A stretch of DNA of 64,000 nucleotides, from positions 1 to 64,000 of the forward strand of contig JBBQWZ010000013.1 of NCBI GenBank assembly GCA_038210135.1, in the 5' to 3' direction. Positions 57,865 to 64,000 of the stretch are shown here, piece by piece. Every line of letters begins with the position of its first letter. Position 1 is the stretch's first letter. The DNA comes from JBBQWZ01 sp038210135 (lineage in GTDB: Bacteria > Acidobacteriota > Terriglobia > Bryobacterales > Bryobacteraceae). The notes below the pieces were generated by a model. It worked only from the letters and a program-made list of their open reading frames with translations. It was not told the DNA's origin and made no database searches. A program made the translations under genes and the position numbers.

Positions 57865-59313
57865 ATGATGGCGACCACTCCCACCCGAGCGAACGAGAGA
57901 TTTCCGCTCTCCCGCATCGGACCCCTCCATCGCCAGGTGTACGACCGCGTCCAGCAAACCATCCGCGAGGGCCAACTGACCGCCGGCGACCGCCTGCCTT
58001 CGACCCGTGCCTTGGCCGCCGAACTCGGCGTGTCGCGCAACACCGTCATGGCGGCTTTTGAGCAGTTGATCGCCGAAGGCTACCTTGAGGGGCAGGCGGG
58101 CTCCGGAACGTACGTCGCCCAGGGATTCGCTACTTCAAAAAACGAGCGTAAATCGTCCGCATCCGGACCCGCCCTCTCGCGCCAGGGCGTCGCCATCCTC
58201 TCCGCCGGCCACCGCCGTATTGTGTGCGACGACAACCAGCGTCCTTTCGAGCCGGGCATCCCCGCCGTCGATCAGGGCCTGCTCCGTTTGTGGTGGCGCC
58301 TGATGCACAAGAACTGGAAGAAGGCCCGGCCGTCGCTCGGGTATCAGGGCTCCCTCGGCTACCCGCCTTTGCGCAAAGCCGTCTCGGTCTACCTCGCCGT
58401 CGCCCGCGGAGTCCGTTGCGATCCCGACCAAGTGGTCATTACGTCCGGCGCGCAGCAGGGTCTCGATCTCGCCGCCCGCCTGCTGACGGATCCCGGCGAC
58501 AGCGTTTGGGTCGAGGATCCCGGCTACCTGGGCGCGAAAGCAGCCCTTGCCGCCGCCGGGACTACCCTCGTTCCCATTCCAGTCGATCGCGAAGGGCTTG
58601 TGGTGTCAGAGGGACGCCGCCGCATGCTGAATGCGCGCCTCGCCTACGTCACGCCATCGCACCAGTTTCCGATCGGCGCAACCATGTCGCTCCCCCGCCG
58701 TGTCGAGCTGCTCACTTGGGCGCGGGAAGCCGGAGCCTGGATTCTCGAAGACGATTACGATAGCGAATATCGGTATGCCAGCCGGCCCCTGCCCGCTCTC
58801 CAGGGTCTCGACGATTGCGGCCGCGTCGTGTACATCGGTACCTTTAGCAAGGTCATGTTTCCCGGCATGCGGATCGGCTACGTCGTCGTGCCGCCCAAGG
58901 TCGTCGACGCCTTCGCCGCCGCCCGCGCCGTCGGCGATCGTCAGTCGCCCTGGCTCGAACAGGCCGCCCTCGCGGAGTTTTTGAGCGATGGCCATTTCGG
59001 CCGCCACGTCCGCCGCATGCGATCCGACTATCAGGAACGCGCCGAAACTCTCGTCGCTTCGGTCCGCAGTAAGTTGGCAGGCCGCCTTCAAGTCCGCATG
59101 CCCGATGCAGGGCTCCATCTGACCGGTTGGCTTCGCGCGGGCGATTCGGACGTCGCCATCTCCGCGGATGCGGAAGCCGCCGGAGTCTCCGCCATGCCTC
59201 TCAGCCGCAGCGCGATTCTCCCTTGCAGCCCCGGCCTGGTCCTTGGCTACGCCGGCTACCAGCTAGCCGACATCAGAAGCGCCGTCGATCGCCTGGCCAC
59301 CGCCATCGGCTAG
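57865..59313 (+). CDS. MocR/PdxR-family transcriptional regulator
   Basis: A 482-residue fusion protein. The N-terminal GntR winged-helix domain (about 15-85) has PLHRQVYDRVQQTI, RLPSTRALAAELGVSRNTVMAAFEQL, and GSGTYVAQ. The C-terminal part is a fold-type I aminotransferase-like domain, with the PLP-binding lysine in GTFSKVMFPGMRIGY and the Asp/Tyr positions in EDDYDSEYRY. Such regulators bind PLP or a ligand-PLP adduct and often control vitamin B6 genes, transport or the divergent flavoprotein. Here the NimA-like/PNPOx gene is the likely target. The ATG at 57865 or the next codon starts it. Confidence 0.93.
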   Translation: MMATTPTRANERFPLSRIGPLHRQVYDRVQQTIREGQLTAGDRLPSTRALAAELGVSRNTVMAAFEQLIAEGYLEGQAGSGTYVAQGFATSKNERKSSASGPALSRQGVAILSAGHRRIVCDDNQRPFEPGIPAVDQGLLRLWWRLMHKNWKKARPSLGYQGSLGYPPLRKAVSVYLAVARGVRCDPDQVVITSGAQQGLDLAARLLTDPGDSVWVEDPGYLGAKAALAAAGTTLVPIPVDREGLVVSEGRRRMLNARLAYVTPSHQFPIGATMSLPRRVELLTWAREAGAWILEDDYDSEYRYASRPLPALQGLDDCGRVVYIGTFSKVMFPGMRIGYVVVPPKVVDAFAAARAVGDRQSPWLEQAALAEFLSDGHFGRHVRRMRSDYQERAETLVASVRSKLAGRLQVRMPDAGLHLTGWLRAGDSDVAISADAEAAGVSAMPLSRSAILPCSPGLVLGYAGYQLADIRSAVDRLATAIG

Positions 59314-59320
59314 GAATCGG

Positions 59321-59349
59321 CTTGCACCCTGAGCGTAAGCGATGGGACC
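59321..59349 (+). repeat. Dispersed palindromic repeat, copy F
   Basis: Copy F in the GAGCGTAAGCGATGGG subtype, beginning CTTGCACCCT, immediately downstream of the MocR stop. It faces copy G, 35 bases away, in inverted orientation. Confidence 0.75.
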
Positions 59350-59384
59350 GCCGACGCGGCCGTAAGAGGGCTGGGTGAAAGTAC

Positions 59385-59413
59385 AGGTCCCGTCGCTTAC
59401 GCTCCGGGTTCAA
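59385..59413 (-). repeat. Dispersed palindromic repeat, copy G
   Basis: Copy G, reverse orientation, reading AGGTCCCGTCGCTTAC and then CTCCGGGTTCAA on the plus strand. It pairs with copy F as an inverted repeat of about 28 bases with a 35-base loop. Confidence 0.75.
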
Positions 59414-59533
59414 GGCGCGCGATGCGAGGGAGTTAGAGAGCGCGACCTGTATAATCGCGCTTACGAAACCACCGCGACCGGCAGCGAGCGGACTCACGGC
59501 CCCACCAAACCAATCCAGATACACTAGGAAACC

Positions 59534-60496
59534 GTGCGCCTCGCTCTCATCGGTTACGGCAACGTCGGCAAAGCCTTCGCCCGCCTCATTGAACAAAAAC
59601 GTTCCCAGTATCCCTTTCGCATCATCGCCATCCGGACGGCGCGCCACGGCTCCGCCTTCGATCCTCGCGGACTCGCCATCGAGCCGGCATTCGAAGCCAA
59701 CGCCGCGACCGTCGACGAATTCCTCGATCGCGCGCGGCCCGAAATCGTCATCGAGCTGACCACCCTCAACCCCGCCACCGGCGAGCCCGCCCTCTCGCAC
59801 ATCCGCGCCGCCTTCGCCCGCCACCATCACGTCGTCACCGCGAACAAAGGGCCCATCGCCCACGCCTACGCGTCGCTGCGCGACCAGGCCCGCCTCGCCG
59901 GAGTCGAATTCCGCTTCGAATCCACGGTCATGGACGGCGCGCCCATCTTCAACATGGTCCGCAACAACCTTCCCGCCGCCAAAATCCACGGCTTCACCGG
60001 CGTCCTCAATTCGACCACGAAAGTCGTGATCGACGCCATGCGGGAAGGCATGACGATGGAGGAAGGAATCGCTGAAGCCCAGCGCATGGGGATCGCCGAA
60101 GCCGACGCCAGCTTCGATATCGACGGCTGGGATTCCGCCGCCAAGACAGCCGCGCTGGCCAACGTCCTTTGCGATGCCAACGTCACGCCGCTCGATGTCG
60201 ATCGGCGCGGGATCGGCCGCCTCACCCCGGAAAAGATCGTCGCCTTGAAGGAAAGCCGCAAGACCGTCGCGCTGGTCAGCCGTGCGAAACGAACCCAAGA
60301 CGGCTTGAAGCTCCGGGTCCGAGCGGAAGTGCTCGACGAAGGCGATATCCTCGCCGCCGTCCGTGGTACCTCCAACCTCTTGCTGCTCCACACCGACCTC
60401 ATGGGAACCGTCGGCACCGTCGCCATTTCCCCGGGAGTGCAGCAGACCGCTTACGGCGTCTTCAGCGACGTCGTGGACATCGCCCGGGCGCTGTAG
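59534..60496 (+). CDS. hom: Homoserine dehydrogenase, short form
   Basis: A 320-residue homoserine dehydrogenase. It begins at a GTG with LALIGYGNVGKAF (NAD(P) site GYGNVG) and has HHVVTANKGPIA, FESTVMDGAPIFNM, the catalytic GVLNSTTKVVIDAM and EADASFDIDGWDSAAKTAAL with the catalytic Lys/Asp region. It lacks the C-terminal ACT regulatory domain of longer Hom proteins, so threonine feedback through ACT is not expected. It reduces aspartate semialdehyde to homoserine for Thr and Met. It follows the repeat pair F/G at the end of a 220-base gap. Confidence 0.92.
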   Translation: MRLALIGYGNVGKAFARLIEQKRSQYPFRIIAIRTARHGSAFDPRGLAIEPAFEANAATVDEFLDRARPEIVIELTTLNPATGEPALSHIRAAFARHHHVVTANKGPIAHAYASLRDQARLAGVEFRFESTVMDGAPIFNMVRNNLPAAKIHGFTGVLNSTTKVVIDAMREGMTMEEGIAEAQRMGIAEADASFDIDGWDSAAKTAALANVLCDANVTPLDVDRRGIGRLTPEKIVALKESRKTVALVSRAKRTQDGLKLRVRAEVLDEGDILAAVRGTSNLLLLHTDLMGTVGTVAISPGVQQTAYGVFSDVVDIARAL

Positions 60497-60513
60497 TAGC
60501 ACAGGCCTCCGGC
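60496..60513 (-). repeat. 18-base repeat, inverted match to 145-162
   Basis: The reverse complement of this motif, GCCGGAGGCCTGTGCTAC, matches 145-162 at 16 of 18 positions. Both copies lie in gene-free gaps near response-type or end-of-gene sequence. A second small repeat family. Confidence 0.6.
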
Positions 60514-60518
60514 ATGTG

Positions 60519-60636
60519 TGCAAAACAAAGCCAAGGAGCGCCGCGGAGAAGGTGCACCGATGCGAATGGCTTCGTTTCGCACGAATCCTAACCGCAACAC
60601 GTGTAAAGGCTTACGCGAAATTGGCTTCGTTTTGCA
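60519..60636. repeat. Inverted repeat pair downstream of hom
   Basis: TGCAAAACAAAGCCAA (60519-60534) and TTGGCTTCGTTTTGCA (60621-60636) are reverse complements at 15 of 16 positions, with a further related copy at 60567-60582 (TGGCTTCGTTTCGCAC). They lie between the hom end and the convergent glycosyltransferase end, so may fold into a large stem-loop acting on both transcripts. Confidence 0.7.
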
Positions 60637-60640
60637 GGCC

Positions 60641-62545
60641 CTATTTCGAGAACCCAATCTCGCTCAGTAGAACACCCAAATCCCGCTGGTCTGGCGGAAC
60701 CCTCACCGTTTTATCGAGCTTCAGCGTAACCGTGGCCTCCCCGGCGCGGACCGGCAGAATCCCGGTCGAAACCGTATACCCGCCTGGCTTCTCGAACGTA
60801 TTCTCAAGAACCAATTCCCCATCCAGGAACAACTCGATACGCCGCGCCGTCGCCGCCCCTGGAATCGTCAGCGTCACCCGCAAAGCCGCCGCCCGATCCG
60901 GCCGCTTGAGGACCGCCACCACCTCGCCCGCTGTCCAGCCATCGGCGTAGACGCCGCGGATGATCTGCGCCGCCGACGCCGGATCGCCGATGCGCAAAGA
61001 CGCGAGCACCGCGCGCCGTTCCTGGATTTGCTCCGCCCGGATTTCGTCGATGTCGTCGAGCGAAATGTCGAAGGGCCGTAACCCTGTGGACGCCACCGAA
61101 AACGCCGATCGCCCGTGCAGCGAAACCATCCGCAATGGGATCGGGCTGGTCGCGATCTGCCGCGCCGTCAGCGCCAGCAGCCCCTCATTCGGAAACGCCT
61201 GCGACATGCGCGAAGAAACAACCGTCTCGCCCGGCCGCGTCGCCTGATCTTTCGGCATCGCCAATCCACCATCCGCTTCGACGTAGTAACGCAAGCCCCA
61301 CTCTCCGTTGACCCAGACCCTCGTCGAATGCGTAGTGGGCGCGTTTTGCCTCGCGAACTCGCGATACGCATCCCAGTGCTGATAGCTGACCACGCTCAAG
61401 CCGAGCGACAACAGCAGTTGGGCACCGACCCCCGCGAGCAGCCATTTGCGATCGAGTTCACGCGAAATCAAGATGGCAACCGGGAGCGCCAAAGGCAGAA
61501 TGTAGCGCGCGGATCCGGCGAAGAACAGGACCACAGCGGCCGTGAAGAAGGTCGCGATCCAGCCATTGAGGAACAGTGAATCCGCCGGCTCGTCGCGCCG
61601 CAGGTGCTGCGCGATCCAGGCCAGACCCGCGATGCCGAGTCCAAGCGACACCCAGAACAACGGGTTCGGGTCATAGAAAATCCCGGCTGCCGCGATCGGC
61701 ACCACTGCGATCCACATCCACTTCGAGATGCGCCGCGCGGATACCGCCAGCAGAACCGGACACACGATCCAAGCGAAATGGACCACCAGCGCGATCGCGC
61801 TCTTCAACTTCTGCGCGGCCGCCTGAAAGCCATGCGAATTCAAGTAGCCGCCCAAAACCGAAGCCGGCAAAGCCCCGCCCGTCGCGCGCTCGAACACGTT
61901 CCACATCACCAACGCTGCTGGAGCCGCCAGCGTCGTCGCCCACGACGGCTTACAATGCCGCCGGTTCAGCCAGACATACAGCCCAAGGATCGGCGTCAGC
62001 AGAACCGCTTGATAGGCGGCGAAGGCCGCCAGTGCCGCCGCGAGTCCGGCGGCCGCCAGCCACTTCTCACTTCCATTCGAGTCGACCGCCTTCACGAACA
62101 AGGCGATGGCAGTCAGCCATAGCGCCACGAACGGCACATCCGATTCGAAGGAGTTGCCATTCACAACGAACGCCGGAACCGCCAGAAACAACAGCACCGC
62201 TTCGAGCGGCCGCGGCGAAAAACGCTTCGCGAGATACCAGGCGGACAGCGCGGCGATCACCGAGAACAGCCCAAAAACCGCGTGAAAAGGAACTTCGCGC
62301 AGGTCGCCGAACACCGTGAACAACGCGGCCAACACCCAACTGACCAGCGGAGGATGCGGATGACCGCGCATATCCGCGATCTCCCCGCGAAAAATGTAGG
62401 TGCCGTGGTTCGGATGCAGCGGATCGATCAGCGCGTGGCGCGCTCCGGTGAGATAGATGTCGTCGTCGCCCTGCACCGCCTGGTTGAGGAACGGCAATCG
62501 CAGCAGCAGGACGAACGCAAGGATGACAAGCAGCGGCCAACGCAA
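60641..62545 (-). CDS. GT-C (family 39/ArnT-like) membrane glycosyltransferase
   Basis: A 634-residue polytopic protein with about 11-12 membrane helices and a C-terminal soluble domain of about 170 residues. The first periplasmic loop carries the GT-C acidic motif (QGDDDIYLTGARHAL), preceded by a signal-like N-terminal helix (LLVILAFVLLLRLPFL). Such enzymes transfer a sugar from a polyprenyl-phosphate donor to lipid A, a glycan or protein in the periplasm. The acceptor is unknown. It diverges, by 46 bases, from a second GT-C protein, and its last 30 codons are close to the inverted repeats at 60519-60636. Confidence 0.85.
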   Translation of the reverse strand: MRWPLLVILAFVLLLRLPFLNQAVQGDDDIYLTGARHALIDPLHPNHGTYIFRGEIADMRGHPHPPLVSWVLAALFTVFGDLREVPFHAVFGLFSVIAALSAWYLAKRFSPRPLEAVLLFLAVPAFVVNGNSFESDVPFVALWLTAIALFVKAVDSNGSEKWLAAAGLAAALAAFAAYQAVLLTPILGLYVWLNRRHCKPSWATTLAAPAALVMWNVFERATGGALPASVLGGYLNSHGFQAAAQKLKSAIALVVHFAWIVCPVLLAVSARRISKWMWIAVVPIAAAGIFYDPNPLFWVSLGLGIAGLAWIAQHLRRDEPADSLFLNGWIATFFTAAVVLFFAGSARYILPLALPVAILISRELDRKWLLAGVGAQLLLSLGLSVVSYQHWDAYREFARQNAPTTHSTRVWVNGEWGLRYYVEADGGLAMPKDQATRPGETVVSSRMSQAFPNEGLLALTARQIATSPIPLRMVSLHGRSAFSVASTGLRPFDISLDDIDEIRAEQIQERRAVLASLRIGDPASAAQIIRGVYADGWTAGEVVAVLKRPDRAAALRVTLTIPGAATARRIELFLDGELVLENTFEKPGGYTVSTGILPVRAGEATVTLKLDKTVRVPPDQRDLGVLLSEIGFSK

Positions 62546-62591
62546 GTCTCCATCGTAGAACGCCCGGCGCCGAAGGATACACTACGGTGCA

Positions 62592-63926
62592 GTGCCGCGC
62601 AGACTGCAGCTTGCCGTATTCCTGATCGTCTATTGCTGCGTCCTTTCCCTGCTGCCGAATCGTTCGTTCTGGCTGGACGAAGTGATCCACCTCATCGGAG
62701 CGCGCGACCGGACAGTGGATCAAATTCCGGCCTACGCGGCGCAAAGTGCCGGCGGCGTTCCGCTCGGCTTCCTGTACACCCGGACGTCGATCCGGACGCT
62801 GGGATACTCGCAGTTCTCGGCACGCCTGCCCTCCATCCTGTTCAGCGCCGGAGCCTGTGCGGCGGTGTTCGTTCTCGCACTACGCCTCGGACTCCGCTAT
62901 CCGATGCTGGCGGTGCTAGTGTTCGTGGGGCTGCCGCTCCAATTCCGTTACGCGCTCGAAGTGCGCCCTTATTCGGCCGTTCTGTGCATCGCGGGCTGGT
63001 CGACGATCGCGTTCCTGCGAATGGTCGATCGGCCGCAAATCCCCCGCGCGCTGCTGTATTCCGCGCTGCTCCTGGTCGGCTTGTACACCCAGCCGTATTC
63101 GTTCCTCGTCGCGCTGGCCCACTTCGGGTGGCTCGCGCTGAATTGGAGGAAGACCGGCTCTCGAGTTCTGATCGTGACGGGCTCTTCGGTAGGCCTGAGC
63201 GCCCTGCTGTTCCTTCCGTGGATGCAGTTCGCGACGTCGCAGTGGCGCGCGGAGATCGCTTCCTATGCGGCGCAGGGCGGTTTCGGACCGAAAGAAGTCC
63301 AGCTCATCGTCAAGGAACTGGTCGGATTCGGCTACCTGGGTACGCTCCTGATCGCGGTCCCGGCATTCCTCGGATGGCGCGCGCTCGATCCAGAGCGGCG
63401 AAGTCTGTGGGCGCTGCTGATCGCCATTCCGATCCTGGGCGCCATCGCCGGAAATCTCGCGTTCGGATACTTCTTCGCGTCGCGCCAATTCATCTGGGTG
63501 CTGGTGCCGCTCTCAATTCTGGCCGCGCGGGGGTTCGAGAATGCCCATTGGGTTGCCGCCCGATGCTGGGCCGTTGCTCTGGTCGCAGCCTCGTTGTACG
63601 CGGATGTTCAGGCCTTTCGCCGCCCGAGAGAAGATTGGGAGGCAGCGGCGTCCGCTATCACAGCGAAGCTCGCGGAATCGCGGGGCTGCCTGATGCTCGC
63701 GCCGCCGCGATCGCTCGACATGTATCTCTTCTTTGAACCGGCGTTGAAGGAGTCGCTGTGTGGAACGGCGCTCGACCCTGCACGGCCCGTGGTGCTTGCC
63801 TACAGCCCCTACGAATCGGCGGCGTCCTATCGATCCGCGACCGAGCGCCTGCAATCGGAGAGCTGGAAAGCCATCGGCGAGCAAGTCTTCCACGGGCCGA
63901 AAATCATTTTCTTCCGCCGCGAATGA
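62592..63926 (+). CDS. GT-C-like membrane glycosyltransferase
   Basis: A 444-residue polytopic membrane protein with about 9-10 helices, beginning at a GTG (62592). The periplasmic acid motif is FWLDEVIHLIGARD near residue 27, typical of GT-C enzymes of family 39/83 or mannosyltransferase-like. The C-terminal 90 residues are soluble, with a PPRSLDMYLFF segment. It is divergent from the 634-residue GT-C gene. The next gene, hpnH, begins 17 bases downstream, so they may be cotranscribed, which could link the glycosylation to hopanoid or envelope lipids; this is an inference from position only. Confidence 0.82.
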   Translation: MPRRLQLAVFLIVYCCVLSLLPNRSFWLDEVIHLIGARDRTVDQIPAYAAQSAGGVPLGFLYTRTSIRTLGYSQFSARLPSILFSAGACAAVFVLALRLGLRYPMLAVLVFVGLPLQFRYALEVRPYSAVLCIAGWSTIAFLRMVDRPQIPRALLYSALLLVGLYTQPYSFLVALAHFGWLALNWRKTGSRVLIVTGSSVGLSALLFLPWMQFATSQWRAEIASYAAQGGFGPKEVQLIVKELVGFGYLGTLLIAVPAFLGWRALDPERRSLWALLIAIPILGAIAGNLAFGYFFASRQFIWVLVPLSILAARGFENAHWVAARCWAVALVAASLYADVQAFRRPREDWEAAASAITAKLAESRGCLMLAPPRSLDMYLFFEPALKESLCGTALDPARPVVLAYSPYESAASYRSATERLQSESWKAIGEQVFHGPKIIFFRRE

Positions 63927-63943
63927 GTTACCCTAAAAAGTAG

Positions 63944-64000
63944 ATGCCCGTTCCAGTTTCACAGATGTGGACGGTCGCTTCCTACGTACTCAAACAGAGA
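63944..64000 (+). CDS. hpnH: Hopanoid radical SAM protein HpnH, N-terminal fragment
   Basis: An open frame from the ATG at 63944 runs off the window end. Its 19 residues, MPVPVSQMWTVASYVLKQR, match the N-terminus of HpnH, the radical SAM enzyme that adds adenosine from SAM to the hopene (C35) side chain. Only the first residues are visible, so the CxxxCxxC cluster site cannot be checked. It follows the GT-C gene by 17 bases on the same strand. Confidence 0.75.
   Translation, partial: MPVPVSQMWTVASYVLKQR

Noticed and set aside
59273..60523. A 416-residue minus-strand open frame across hom
   Set aside because: Antisense of homoserine dehydrogenase, low-complexity Gly/Asp text.
1..64000. CRISPR array, tRNA, rRNA or insertion sequence
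   Set aside because: No regularly spaced repeats with unique spacers, no cloverleaf or rRNA core sequences and no transposase domains were seen in the gaps or frames.

Overview
The window reads as chromosomal DNA of a GC-rich, Gram-negative, diderm soil-type bacterium, most likely an acidobacterium of the Solibacter/Bryobacter group. This placement is an inference from several things: protein style, a tandem-length ThyX instead of ThyA, stand-alone EutBC, a TamA-chaperone-TamB operon, the N-terminus of a hopanoid HpnH at the right edge, and intergenic repeats that resemble those of that group. Genes are dense, on both strands, mostly in short operons. I saw no rRNA, tRNA, CRISPR array, prophage or complete insertion sequence.

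Layout. 0-4 kb: response regulator, YajQ and an alpha/beta hydrolase, then a small accessory patch with a DUF4258/BrnT-like pair, a Uma2-type nuclease and a HicB/HicA pair whose HicA is frameshifted. 4-8.4 kb: MBOAT acyltransferase plus two tandem SGNH hydrolases, a probable extracytoplasmic O-acylation cassette. 8.4-12.4 kb: lipoprotein, ABC ATPase and HlyD-type adaptor without a permease, a DsbA-like/MauE-like thiol pair and a decayed ACT-domain gene. 12.4-21.5 kb: ComEC, EutB/EutC, and pheT-pheS behind an ankyrin protein and an unknown protein. 21.6-27.6 kb: PurA, MurB, DUF2461, a secreted hydrolase, a DegT aminotransferase and a MoeB/ThiF enzyme. 27.6-35.6 kb: TamA-like Omp85, SurA-like chaperone, TamB and a small DUF2103-like protein. 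35.6-46.6 kb: PLP decarboxylase, processive GT2, zinc-ribbon protein, roadblock protein, a large membrane-anchored zinc-ribbon protein with a TPR partner, and a sigma-54 activator with a degenerate receiver. 46.6-57 kb: housekeeping block (ThyX/Dut, RibH-NusB, LepA, PurS-GlmS-YjbQ, MBL hydrolase, PurB, receiver protein). 57-64 kb: flavin-split-barrel protein divergent from a MocR regulator, homoserine dehydrogenase, two GT-C membrane glycosyltransferases and the start of hpnH.

Functional links: purine synthesis (PurA, PurS, PurB), thymidylate supply (ThyX, Dut), cell-envelope construction (MurB, GlmS, TamA/TamB, MBOAT/SGNH, GT2, GT-C, HpnH) and translation (PheST, LepA, NusB). The most unusual signals are non-coding or broken. 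One is a seven-copy intergenic palindromic repeat family, with two inverted pairs like REPINs, concentrated at 51.4-59.4 kb. Others are a homopolymer frameshift in HicA, an ACT-domain pseudogene squeezed between two live genes, and two conserved genes (YjbQ, YycJ-like MBL) that have no ATG/GTG/TTG at the expected start.
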